Notes under the pieces: model-generated
Database searches by the model: none
Told to the model about the DNA's origin: nothing
Seen by the model: only the letters and a program-made list of their open reading frames with translations
Program-made: the position numbers and the translations under genes
Assembly (NCBI GenBank): GCA_964523575.1
Contig: CAZGAV010000008.1
Span: 1-64,000 of the forward strand
Source of the DNA: DAOUTW01 sp964523575
GTDB taxonomy: Bacteria; Zixibacteria; MSB-5A5; GN15; JAAZOE01
DNA length: 64,000 nucleotides
Reading direction: 5' to 3'
Shown: positions 1-7,880 of the stretch, piece by piece
Position numbering within the stretch: the stretch's first letter is position 1
How the letters are laid out: every line of letters starts with the position of its first letter

Positions 1-361
1 AAATCAGGGCGATGACCACCATCGAGGTGATCGACGGCATAAAATAAGCCGCCCGGAAAAAGGTCCGTCCCCGGAAACGCTCATTGAGCATCAGGGCCAG
101 CGCCAGTGCGATAAGGGTCGTAAAGGGAATCGTGCCGACCACAAAAATGAAGCTGTTTTTCAGGGCTATGATAAAATCGGGATCGGAGAAAAGACGGATA
201 TAATTATCCAGACCGATCCAGCCTCGCCCCGATGATAAAAGGCGGTAATCGGTGAGACTTAACCAGAAAGAATAAATCAGGGGGAAGAGCCAGAACACCA
301 GAAATGTCGCAATCCAGGGCGAGAAAAGCAGCCAGCCCTTGAGACGAAAACGACCATTCAT
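1..361 (-). CDS. Sugar ABC transporter permease, N-terminal part (cut by window edge)
   Basis: About 120 N-terminal residues of an inner-membrane permease of the MalF/UgpA type are visible; the rest lies outside the window. The protein starts MNGRFRLKGW and enters a first membrane helix (about residues 10-30, LLFSPWIATF and onward). It then has the loop GLDNYIRLFSDPDF that is typical just before the core permease domain, a second helix, and NERFRGRTFFRAAYFMPS, a familiar stretch of this family. The ATG at 361 overlaps the stop of the upstream binding-protein gene as ATGA, so the two are translationally coupled. The role is sugar uptake with the neighbouring binding protein; the substrate cannot be read from the sequence. 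Confidence 0.88.
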   Translation of the reverse strand, partial: MNGRFRLKGWLLFSPWIATFLVFWLFPLIYSFWLSLTDYRLLSSGRGWIGLDNYIRLFSDPDFIIALKNSFIFVVGTIPFTTLIALALALMLNERFRGRTFFRAAYFMPSITSMVVIALI

Positions 362-1584
362 TGGGTCAGCAATTCCTCGATTTCACGTTTGGCGTCGTTC
401 AGAGCCTGTTCCGGGGTTTTGGCTCCGTACAAAGCCGACTCAACTGCCCGCTCCAGCCGGTCCTCGATATAAACCCATTGAGTATTTACCGGCGGCATCC
501 GACTGGTTTCCATCTGCTTGATAAAAGTATCGAAATGGGGCTGAGCCATAAATACCGAATCGTTTGCGGCGGCTTTCGAAGACGGGTTGGCCGTTCGGTT
601 TTTCATACAGAACAGCAATTGATTAGCCGGCGAACAGATATGACGAATAAATTCATATGCCGCCTCCTTATGTTGCGATTGCGAGCCGATAGCCAGGTAT
701 TCGCCGCCGGCGAATGAGACGGATACCGGCCCCGGCCGGGGCACCGGTATCAGGTAAGTCGCGAAATTGAAATCCGGCTTTTCGCGGTCAATTCGTTTAA
801 GGAGCCAGTCACCCGAAATCACGAAACCGACCTTGCCATCGAGAAAAGCATCTTCCAACCGCCGTTGAGTATCGGTCAGGCCGGTGGCGCACAACTTCAA
901 GTAATACTTTAAGGCCGCCACCGCCTGAGGTGCGTCGAGCAGACATTGCCGGCCGTCGTCGGAGAGAATAGCCCCGCCGTTGGACCATAGAAACGGCAGG
1001 AATTTCTTATACAGCCGGTGCCGCTCGGCCGCATTCGACCCGAAACCATAGGCCCCGTCGATCTTGTCGGTTATGGATTTAGAGGCCCGGTAAAGATCGT
1101 CCCACGTCGCCGGGTTATAATCTGCGCCCAGCCCGGCCTGCTCCATTAATTGCCGATTGCCGAATAAGACCCGCGTACCCAATATCCACGGGAAAGCATA
1201 GATGCGGCCGTCGTAGAGAGCCGGTTCCCACATCATATATTGATCGCGCACCGAATCGACCCGGTCGGTCATATCCCAGAGATGCCCCGTCGAGGAAAAT
1301 TCCGGCACCCAATCCGAACCCAGTTCGACGATATCCGGACCGGACCCGGACGAGAAGGCGATGGCGATTTTATCATGTCCGTCGGCCCAGGTCAGGTCGA
1401 CCAGTTCGATCTCGATATCGGGATGGTCTCGCTCGAAATCGGCGACCATCTGTTCCACCACCGGCTTGATATTGGCGTCGGTCCAGAAATTCCACCAGCT
1501 TATGGTCGTTTTCGACGTCCGGCCGCCGCTGCAGGATAAGAGCAAAAGTGATAGCAGTCCGATGAGAATCATGTATCTTTTCAT
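358..1584 (-). CDS. Extracellular sugar-binding lipoprotein of an ABC importer
   Basis: A 408-residue solute-binding protein of family 1 (the MalE/UgpB type). It has a lipoprotein signal peptide with lipobox LLLSC, giving an acylated Cys18. The mature start contains ISWWNFWTD and PDIEIELVDLTW, and SGSGPDIVELGSDWV matches the usual family start in which an extended chain binds a sugar between two lobes. It should sit in the periplasm and deliver substrate to the permease encoded immediately downstream, with which it shares a 4-base ATGA overlap. The ATPase partner is not in the window. The substrate is unknown; a malto-oligosaccharide or a glycerol-phosphate-type ligand would both fit. Confidence 0.9.
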   Translation of the reverse strand: MKRYMILIGLLSLLLLSCSGGRTSKTTISWWNFWTDANIKPVVEQMVADFERDHPDIEIELVDLTWADGHDKIAIAFSSGSGPDIVELGSDWVPEFSSTGHLWDMTDRVDSVRDQYMMWEPALYDGRIYAFPWILGTRVLFGNRQLMEQAGLGADYNPATWDDLYRASKSITDKIDGAYGFGSNAAERHRLYKKFLPFLWSNGGAILSDDGRQCLLDAPQAVAALKYYLKLCATGLTDTQRRLEDAFLDGKVGFVISGDWLLKRIDREKPDFNFATYLIPVPRPGPVSVSFAGGEYLAIGSQSQHKEAAYEFIRHICSPANQLLFCMKNRTANPSSKAAANDSVFMAQPHFDTFIKQMETSRMPPVNTQWVYIEDRLERAVESALYGAKTPEQALNDAKREIEELLTQ

Positions 1585-1661
1585 GAAATGACGTTAGGCT
1601 CGACGGCGATTGATGTCAACCTAAACTTTTACTTGGCTTATCGCGCCCTGGGCCGTAAATA

Positions 1662-1790
1662 ATGATGATGACCTGCCGTCGATGCAAAATAAAGATGAAG
1701 GAAGAGAAACGCTCGTTTCACAAACAGCGCAAATGGATCTGCCCCAGATGCGGCGCCGTGCGGATGGAACCGGTCAAGCCCAAAAAGTGA
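1662..1790 (+). CDS. Very small zinc-ribbon-like protein (42 aa)
   Basis: A 42-codon frame starts at three consecutive ATG codons (1662, 1665, 1668) and ends at TGA 1788-1790. It has two CxxC knuckles, TCRRC near the start and ICPRCG at residues 26-31, separated by a lysine/arginine-rich stretch. That is the layout of a minimal rubredoxin-like or zinc-ribbon fold. It lies between divergent genes and 37 bases before the DUF72 gene, on the same strand. No clear ribosome binding site precedes it, which lowers confidence. Function is unknown; nucleic-acid binding is only a guess from the basic, Cys4 character. Confidence 0.55.
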   Translation: MMMTCRRCKIKMKEEKRSFHKQRKWICPRCGAVRMEPVKPKK

Positions 1791-1814
1791 AACCGGCTCC
1801 GGGGTTCAATCGTA

Positions 1815-1822
1815 GAGGTGAT
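1815..1822 (+). promoter_or_regulatory. Strong Shine-Dalgarno site of the DUF72 gene
   Basis: GAGGTGAT lies six bases before the ATG at 1828. It is an extended match to the 3' end of 16S rRNA and fixes the start. A closely similar GGAGGTGATT precedes the ATG at 6300, so the organism uses canonical sites for at least some genes. Confidence 0.7.
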
Positions 1823-1827
1823 TAAAT

Positions 1828-2595
1828 ATGGAAATCCGAATCGGCACCTCCGGTTACAGTTTTGAAGACTGGCGCGGGAATTTCTACCCGGCGCAAATTG
1901 AAAAAGGCAAAATGCTCGACCATTACCAGGCCTATTTCAACACCGTCGAAATAAATTCCACCTATTATCGCATCCCGCATCAGGCAGTCATCTTCAATAT
2001 GGTCAAAAAGACAAGACCGGAATTCGAATTCCTGATCAAGGCCAATCAAAGCCTCACCCACCAGCGAAAAGAAATAGAAGAGCCGACGCAGGAGTTTATG
2101 GAAGTCATCCGGCCGATGGTCGACCGGGGGCAGTTAAAAGGTATCTTGGCGCAGTTTCCCTGGTCCTTCAAATGCTCCCGCGCCAATCTGGATTACCTCG
2201 GAATTTGCCGTGAATTGACCCGGCCCCATCCGCTTTTTGTCGAATTCCGCAATGACAGCTGGATGAGCAAGCTGACCTATGAATTCATGAAAGAAAAGGG
2301 CATCGGCTATGTTTCGGTGGACGGCCCGCGCCTGCGCGGCCTTTTGCCGCCGGAACTGATCACCATCGGAGACACCGCCTATATCCGGCTTCATGGCCGC
2401 AACGCCGAACAATGGTGGGGGGGAGGTAACCTGCGATACGATTACCTGTATAATGAAACGGAACTGCAGGAATGGAAGGAAAAACTCGACCGCCTCAAAG
2501 GCGATGCCAAAAAGGCCTTCATTTTCTTCAACAACTGTCATCTGGGGCAGGCGGTCAAAAACGCCCGACAGATGATGCGGATGCTTGCCCTGTAG
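1828..2595 (+). CDS. DUF72 family protein (YecE-like)
   Basis: A 255-residue protein starting MEIRIGTSGYSFEDWRGNFYP, the hallmark opening of the DUF72/YecE family. Further family motifs follow: VEINSTYYRIP near residue 40, FEFLIKANQSLTH near residue 70, LFVEFRNDSWM in the middle and AYIRLHGRN near residue 190. The near-terminal FFNNCHLGQAVKNARQM is also typical. The family adopts a TIM-barrel fold and has no well-established reaction. The start is fixed by a strong ribosome binding site. It leads a plus-strand run that continues into the ABC exporter genes, but nothing in the sequence ties their functions together. Confidence 0.92.
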   Translation: MEIRIGTSGYSFEDWRGNFYPAQIEKGKMLDHYQAYFNTVEINSTYYRIPHQAVIFNMVKKTRPEFEFLIKANQSLTHQRKEIEEPTQEFMEVIRPMVDRGQLKGILAQFPWSFKCSRANLDYLGICRELTRPHPLFVEFRNDSWMSKLTYEFMKEKGIGYVSVDGPRLRGLLPPELITIGDTAYIRLHGRNAEQWWGGGNLRYDYLYNETELQEWKEKLDRLKGDAKKAFIFFNNCHLGQAVKNARQMMRMLAL

Positions 2596-2638
2596 TTTTA
2601 GTTGACTTGAAATTGACCGACCGATAGATTTGCGGCAT

Positions 2639-3574
2639 ATGACTGGATACTTACAACTTCAGGGAATTACCAAGCAGTACGGCAAGATCATTGCCGTCGA
2701 TCATCTTGACCTCAGCGTCCCCAAAGGATGCATTTACGGTATGATCGGCCCCAACGGGGCCGGCAAAACCACCACCATACGAATGATCATGAACATCATC
2801 GCGCCCGATTCCGGTGAGGTTCTTCTCGATGGCCGTCCGGTCGGGGCCGACTTCAAAAATATCGTTGGTTATTTGCCCGAGGAACGGGGCCTGTATAAGA
2901 AGATGACGGTGCGGGAAGTCGTCCTTTACCTGGGCCAATTGAAACAGGCCTCCCGGAAAGATATGGCCGGCCGCCTCGATTCCTGGCTGGAGAGGATGAA
3001 TCTCCTCGATTACAAGAACAAAAACGTCGAGGCGCTGTCCAAGGGGATGCAACAGAAACTGCAGTTTATCACGACCCTGATCCACGACCCGGAGATCATT
3101 ATCCTCGACGAACTTTTCTCCGGGCTCGACCCTCTCAATATCGAATTGATCAAAAACGTCCTCCTTGACCTCAAAAAACAGGGCCGCACCATCCTGTTCT
3201 CGACCCATGTTATGGAACAGGCCGAAAAGCTCTGCGACTATATCTGTATGATCAACCGCGGCAAAAAAGTTCTCGACGGCCACCTAAACGATATCAAAGG
3301 TGATTACGGTAAAAACAGTATTCATCTCGAAATTGACGGCGACGGTTCCTTCCTCGACTCTCTGCCGGGGATCGACCGGGTTTCCAGGTTCACCAATTAT
3401 TTCGAGTTGACCCTGACCGACATTTCACATTCCAATGGTGTCCTCCGAGCTATCGCTGATAAGGTTGACGTCACCCGCTTCGAGCGGATCACGCCCTCCC
3501 TTTACAATATTTTCATCCAGGTGGCCGGGGCCGAAGCCGCCCGCGAACTTCATCCGGGGGGCGGTCATGCGTAA
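2639..3574 (+). CDS. ABC exporter ATP-binding protein (NatA type)
   Basis: A cytoplasmic ATPase of about 311 residues. Walker A is GPNGAGKTTTIRM (about residues 39-51), the signature is LSKGMQQKLQF, Walker B is IIILDELFSGLD with Leu in the position usually held by Pro, and the switch His lies in FSTHVMEQ. The C-terminal third is a DUF4162-like tail as in NatA-type exporters. The ATG at 2639 is preferred to a TTG nine bases earlier. The gene overlaps the permease by 8 bases. The pair probably exports an ion, drug or lipid-like substrate; the name NatA refers to family resemblance only, and sodium transport is not shown. Confidence 0.92.
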   Translation: MTGYLQLQGITKQYGKIIAVDHLDLSVPKGCIYGMIGPNGAGKTTTIRMIMNIIAPDSGEVLLDGRPVGADFKNIVGYLPEERGLYKKMTVREVVLYLGQLKQASRKDMAGRLDSWLERMNLLDYKNKNVEALSKGMQQKLQFITTLIHDPEIIILDELFSGLDPLNIELIKNVLLDLKKQGRTILFSTHVMEQAEKLCDYICMINRGKKVLDGHLNDIKGDYGKNSIHLEIDGDGSFLDSLPGIDRVSRFTNYFELTLTDISHSNGVLRAIADKVDVTRFERITPSLYNIFIQVAGAEAARELHPGGGHA

Positions 3575-4874
3575 ATTTTGGACCATACTCAAAGCCGAAT
3601 ACGCCCAGGTCGTCAGGAAGAAATCTTTTCTGGTCGGCATTATCCTGACGCCGTTGTTTGTCATCATCATCTCAGTCCTGCCCGCCATGCTGGCCAATAA
3701 GGGTATCTCGACTCCGGAAAAATATGCCGTCATCGATACCGACGGCCGGGGGATAGGTGAGCAGTTTGTCGAAGCTCTGCGGCGTTATAAACTCGACGAC
3801 GACAGCACCACCCAGGCTTATAAGCTGACCCAGCTTTACGATCTTCCGGCCGACGCCGCAACCCGCCTCGATTCCCTGAGGACCGTTCTTGACAGCGCTA
3901 TTCTCCAGAAACAGCTCAAATACTATTTCATTATCTATCCCAATATCGAAAAGACCGATTCGGCGTTGATGGTGTCCAAGGCGCTCAGTTTCAAAACTTC
4001 GGCCCGTTTCGAACGCCGGATTTCCGATATTCTGGCTTCCATGCGCCTCGAGGATTCGAACATCAATCTCCCGGTCGATTCGGTCCTGACCATGACTCGA
4101 AGTATCGACCTGATTATGGCCTCGCCGGGAGGCAAATCGCGCGATTTCATGACTATCTATTTCGGCGCCTTCATCTTCATCATGATCGTCTTTATTTCCG
4201 TCATAAGTTTCGGACAGGTGCTCATGCGGTCGGTCATCGAAGAGAAAAATTCGCGCGTGATGGAGGTTCTGGTGTCGTCGGTCTCGCCTTTCCAGTTGAT
4301 GATGGGCAAGGTCATCGGGCTGGGCATGGCCAACCTGACCCAGATCGGCATCTGGGTCGCCATCGGCCTGTTGCTGTTTTTCTTCCGGGGAGCGGTCGAG
4401 ATTCCATCCCAAATCGCCGGAGTGGTTTTTAATCCCATTCTGATCGCCTATTTCGTGATTTTCCTGATTATTGCCTATATAATCTACTCCAGCATGTTCG
4501 CCTTCATCGGCTCCATCTGCAATACCGATAAAGAGGCCCAGAATTTCATCTTTCCCATCGTCATGTCGTTGATGTTGCCGGTCTTTTTGCTGATGTATAT
4601 CGTTCAGGAACCGGATTCGACCCTCTCGGTTGTCCTGTCGCTGATCCCCATCTTCACTCCGACCATGATGGTGGCGCGCCTCAATATCATCGGCCCCGAC
4701 GTCTTCAGTTTTGCCGATCCCATTATATTGGAGGCGACTATCGGGGTTGTCATATCGGCCCTGTTTGCGCTTTTCATGATCTGGGTGACCGGCCGGGTTT
4801 TCCGGGTCGGTATCCTGATGTACGGTAAACGGCCGACCTTGCCGGAAATCATCAAATGGGTGAGATACAAATGA
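3567..4874 (+). CDS. ABC exporter permease (NatB type)
   Basis: A protein of about 435 residues starting MRKFWTILKAEYAQVVRKKSF, the usual opening of NatB/ABC-2 permeases. One N-terminal helix (IIILTPLF region) is followed by a large extracytoplasmic domain of about 170 residues. A bundle of five or so membrane helices then runs from about residue 195 to 420. The cytoplasmic motif EEKNSRVMEVLVSSVSPFQL is diagnostic of the family. The frame is open much further upstream, to 3435, but that part overlaps the ATPase gene and lacks a helix, so the ATG at 3567 was chosen. It overlaps its ATPase partner upstream and the D,D-peptidase downstream (ATGA). Confidence 0.92.
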   Translation: MRKFWTILKAEYAQVVRKKSFLVGIILTPLFVIIISVLPAMLANKGISTPEKYAVIDTDGRGIGEQFVEALRRYKLDDDSTTQAYKLTQLYDLPADAATRLDSLRTVLDSAILQKQLKYYFIIYPNIEKTDSALMVSKALSFKTSARFERRISDILASMRLEDSNINLPVDSVLTMTRSIDLIMASPGGKSRDFMTIYFGAFIFIMIVFISVISFGQVLMRSVIEEKNSRVMEVLVSSVSPFQLMMGKVIGLGMANLTQIGIWVAIGLLLFFFRGAVEIPSQIAGVVFNPILIAYFVIFLIIAYIIYSSMFAFIGSICNTDKEAQNFIFPIVMSLMLPVFLLMYIVQEPDSTLSVVLSLIPIFTPTMMVARLNIIGPDVFSFADPIILEATIGVVISALFALFMIWVTGRVFRVGILMYGKRPTLPEIIKWVRYK

Positions 4875-5809
4875 TTCAAAGACGATTAGCCGTCTATGGC
4901 TTTTTGATTATGATCCTGACGCTGGTGTATATCATCGCCGGCGGCGCCGGCTCCGAGGAGGCGGCCATAATCGTTTATAACAACCCCTCACCGGATGAAA
5001 TCTCCCATGACTTCGACCCGGGCTCGCCGCGTCGAATAGCGGTCAATGCCAGAGCGGCCCTGATTGTCGATAACATCAGCGACACCTGGCTCTATAGCAA
5101 GAACGCCCAGCAACGGCGGCCGATCGCCTCCCTTACCAAGTTGCTGACCGCCATGGTTTACCTCGACATGGCCCCGACCCTCGATACTGTTGTTTATATC
5201 TCCAACCGCGATTGCTACAAGTCGGCCAAGTCCAATCTTCGCCAGGGGGAGGCCTACAAGGCCCGCGATCTGCTTTACGCCACCCTCATGGCCTCCGATA
5301 ACCGGGCGGCGCGAGCCATCGCCACCGCCTCGGGTCTGCCCCGGCCGGTTTTCATCGAACGAATGAACGAAAAAGCCCGCTGGCTGGGGATGATGAACAC
5401 CGAAGTGGTCGAAGTCACCGGACTGGACGAACACAATATCTCGACCGCCGCCGATATCTCCATCCTTATTCGGGAGGCGATGACCTATCCCATGATCAGC
5501 AAAATCACCTCCACCTATCGCCATCGGATGCCGCTGCAAAACAGGAAACGTTTCAAAAACCTCGTCAATACCAATCGTCTGGTGCTCTCGAAATGGAAAG
5601 TGCTGGTGGGGAAGACCGGGTTCATCCTCGAATCCGACTACTGCCTCGCCACCATAATGAAAGACCAGCAGAACCGGGAAATCACGGTTGTCGTCCTCGG
5701 TTCGCCGACCAACAGCACCCGGTTCCAGGTGGCCCGGAAACTGGCCATGCATGGCTTCAAATATGCGGGGAGGAATAGTGATGGGACGAAGCAAATCGCC
5801 GGTCGATGA
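4871..5809 (+). CDS. D-alanyl-D-alanine carboxypeptidase/endopeptidase (S11, PBP7-like)
   Basis: A murein-trimming serine peptidase of 312 residues. The first 25 residues form a signal or anchor helix. The three penicillin-binding motifs are complete: SLTK (residues 87-90, catalytic Ser87), SDN (142-144) and KTG (248-250). The protein stops soon after the catalytic domain and so lacks the C-terminal beta domain of PBP5, like PBP7/PbpG. It should act in the periplasm on peptidoglycan peptides. The start at 4871 forms an ATGA overlap with the permease stop and has a GGGTGAG ribosome site; an in-frame ATG at 4856 is possible. Confidence 0.9.
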   Translation: MIQRRLAVYGFLIMILTLVYIIAGGAGSEEAAIIVYNNPSPDEISHDFDPGSPRRIAVNARAALIVDNISDTWLYSKNAQQRRPIASLTKLLTAMVYLDMAPTLDTVVYISNRDCYKSAKSNLRQGEAYKARDLLYATLMASDNRAARAIATASGLPRPVFIERMNEKARWLGMMNTEVVEVTGLDEHNISTAADISILIREAMTYPMISKITSTYRHRMPLQNRKRFKNLVNTNRLVLSKWKVLVGKTGFILESDYCLATIMKDQQNREITVVVLGSPTNSTRFQVARKLAMHGFKYAGRNSDGTKQIAGR

Positions 5810-6203
5810 ACTGGTCGATGGCATCGATGCCATCGGTTCGATCCTCGATGAAAATCTGCCGCAAATAAAGTCACGGATCGAACAAATCAACGAGCGCCAG
5901 CGTGATAATAACAATGATATCAATGAAATACGGCGCTCAGTTAAAGAAATGGATGAAATATCGGCCGAGCTTAAAAAAGCCGTCACCAACCTCGATATTC
6001 GAATCGAGGAAGTCCTCGGAACCATCGGCGCCCTGGGCCGGCGTATGGACCAACTCCAGAAATCGGTCCTCGATCTGACCGTTCAATTCGAGCACGGCGG
6101 GGGAGACAGCGAATTGGCCGACGCCGTCAAAGTCCTCGAAGACCGCCTTAAGCGCCTCGAAAGTCAAAAAACCGGCTTTAGCGACCTTTCCGGACGATTT
6201 TAG
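5781..6203 (+). CDS. Small coiled-coil protein of unknown function
   Basis: A 140-residue acidic protein that is nearly all predicted helix. Heptad-like spacing of Ile, Leu and Val runs from about residue 10 to 85 (LVDGIDAIGSILDENL through RMDQLQKSVLDL). After a glycine break (HGGGDS) a second short helix follows (VKVLEDRLKRLESQ). There is no signal peptide or membrane segment. A GGGGAGGA ribosome site at 5766-5773 supports the ATG at 5781; a GTG at 5778 is also possible. It overlaps the end of the D,D-peptidase gene by 29 bases, so it is probably co-translated. No family was recognised. Confidence 0.75.
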   Translation: MGRSKSPVDELVDGIDAIGSILDENLPQIKSRIEQINERQRDNNNDINEIRRSVKEMDEISAELKKAVTNLDIRIEEVLGTIGALGRRMDQLQKSVLDLTVQFEHGGGDSELADAVKVLEDRLKRLESQKTGFSDLSGRF

Positions 6204-6250
6204 CCGGAAAATTACTTTCGGTTATATCCAATTATCTTAGTATTTTATTA

Positions 6251-6286
6251 TTGACATTTTCGTAATTATTGCGTCTTTTATATATA
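6251..6286 (+). promoter_or_regulatory. Possible promoter before the secreted-paralogue cluster
   Basis: A perfect TTGACA at 6251-6256 is followed by an AT-rich stretch with TTTTATATATA at 6277-6286. The best -10 candidates lie 20-21 bases away, longer than the usual 17, and would place the transcript start almost on the ribosome site GGAGGTGATT (6290-6299). The region is AT-rich compared with its surroundings, so a promoter is likely here, but its exact elements are uncertain. Confidence 0.35.
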
Positions 6287-6299
6287 GCGGGAGGTGATT

Positions 6300-7868
6300 A
6301 TGTTTTCAAAATTTATTTTTCAGGTCATTTTTCTTCTGGTTTTTTGGGCCTGCCTAGGTCTGGCGAACTCAATTGAATTCAGAGAAATCCAATCCATGAC
6401 CGTACCGGGACTGCAGACCATCAGGAGAGTCCAATTCGGCGATGCCGATCTTGACGGCCATCTTGACGTTCTGGCGACCGATCGAAATACCGTCGTCCTT
6501 TATTCGCCGTACAAAGATCAGGTACTTTTCCAATACGATATTCACGCGCTGGGGACGCCGACGTATGAAGATCAATATAATATGCTCCTGGCCGACATCA
6601 ATCATGATTATATACCCGATATCGCCATAGGCGTATCTAATCCATCAGTGGAGTCACCCGGTACACTCAAAATCTTCTTTTACAACGGCACCGGTTTTCT
6701 GGGCATGATCGACACTACCACTGTTGTCATTCCCACCGAGATGCAGACAATCTCGTACGGGCTGGGTCTTTTCGAGGCCGTCGATTTCGACGCCGACGGC
6801 TACAAGGAGTTTATCTTTTCCTGCGACTCGCTCGTCGAAGACTGGGATTCTTATAATGAATCATCCGCATTATATGGCATTACCCGAATCTATCGGTCAT
6901 TTCCGGACTCTCTAATATATGAAGACGACAATTATTATATCGGAGCCGAACCGCTTCCGCCGCCGAACGACCATTCAGTCATACTGCAACAACACACCGA
7001 TACTTATTTTCATATGATGGGGTCCACCCACGCCAATTCGACAATCAGCTTCAGGGTTTTAAGTGACTATACGCTTTCTCCGACCGCGGTCATGCCGGAT
7101 TTGCTGGAAACGGCCTACTCACCCTTCACCTGCGATAATATCCATGATTATGACGCCGCAAGAATCAAATGCCTGGGCAATATCGAGACCCATACCAGTA
7201 GTCCGGAAGTTGTCGTAGCCATGCATATGATAAGTTGCTGTAACGACACACCCGATATAGAATGCGTATCGGGGGCGTCTCTCAAGCTTTATTCGCTCCA
7301 GAATCTGTCCTCGATTGCCGAAATCCGAGAGTTGAATTTTACCGACAGTCTTTCGAATTTCATTTGTTTGCCCGGCTATCCCGGCTATTATTTCGCCTTC
7401 CGCAACGAATCTTTTTATCAGTTTGATGGCGCCGACGGCTCCGAATTCCAATCCACCGATTACGTGCCCTACGGGTCCCGATTCTGGGCTTACCCCTTCG
7501 ATGACGGCCAGCCGTATCTGGTTGCATTCAATTCCCGTACGGTTTCGATTTTTCAGCCGTCAGTTATCACCGACGCCGACGGGGGTGAGGATCTGCCGTT
7601 ACCGACGACGCTCAGCCTTGGCCACCCCTATCCGAATCCCTTCAATGCCTCACAGACCATCCCGGTCACAGTCAGGCCGGGGGAGAGGCTGACGATAGAA
7701 GTGTATAACCTCCTGGGCCAGAAAGTGGATGAGATATATTCCGGGGTTTCCTATGCGCACGAAATGAATCTGACCTGGCAGGCCGATCACTTTGCTTCGG
7801 GAATATACTTGATTCGAGCCCAATCCGGCGCCCAGACGGCCATCGTCAAATCAATTTTGATGAAATAA
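6300..7868 (+). CDS. Secreted FG-GAP-like repeat protein with C-terminal sorting module, paralogue 1
   Basis: A 522-residue exported protein. It has a signal peptide (MFSKFIFQVIFLLVFWACLGLA). Several Asp-rich FG-GAP/VCBS-like loops follow (FGDADLDGHLDV, ADINHDYIPDIAIG, VDFDADGYKEF), which usually form a calcium-binding beta-propeller. The last 85 residues hold PYPNPFNAS, then VEVYNLLGQ-type strands and ASGIYLIRAQSG, the type IX secretion/FlgD-like C-terminal module. It is the first of three tandem paralogues. Function is unknown; a cell-surface or secreted structural or binding role is an inference. The ATG at 6300 is preferred to the GTG at 6294 because of its ribosome site. Confidence 0.85.
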   Translation: MFSKFIFQVIFLLVFWACLGLANSIEFREIQSMTVPGLQTIRRVQFGDADLDGHLDVLATDRNTVVLYSPYKDQVLFQYDIHALGTPTYEDQYNMLLADINHDYIPDIAIGVSNPSVESPGTLKIFFYNGTGFLGMIDTTTVVIPTEMQTISYGLGLFEAVDFDADGYKEFIFSCDSLVEDWDSYNESSALYGITRIYRSFPDSLIYEDDNYYIGAEPLPPPNDHSVILQQHTDTYFHMMGSTHANSTISFRVLSDYTLSPTAVMPDLLETAYSPFTCDNIHDYDAARIKCLGNIETHTSSPEVVVAMHMISCCNDTPDIECVSGASLKLYSLQNLSSIAEIRELNFTDSLSNFICLPGYPGYYFAFRNESFYQFDGADGSEFQSTDYVPYGSRFWAYPFDDGQPYLVAFNSRTVSIFQPSVITDADGGEDLPLPTTLSLGHPYPNPFNASQTIPVTVRPGERLTIEVYNLLGQKVDEIYSGVSYAHEMNLTWQADHFASGIYLIRAQSGAQTAIVKSILMK

Positions 7869-7880
7869 ACATGGGGCCAA

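Noticed and set aside
3435..3566. Extension of the NatB-type permease to a start at 3435
   Set aside because: It would overlap the ATPase gene by 140 bases and add a non-membrane tail that the family lacks.
4988..6025. A 345-codon minus-strand frame opposite the D,D-peptidase
   Set aside because: The D,D-peptidase has all three catalytic motifs on the plus strand; the antisense frame has none and spans two genes.
6204..6235. CCGGAAA/CTTTCGG inverted pair after the coiled-coil gene, considered as a terminator
   Set aside because: Only about six pairs, one of them G-U, and no T-run after it.
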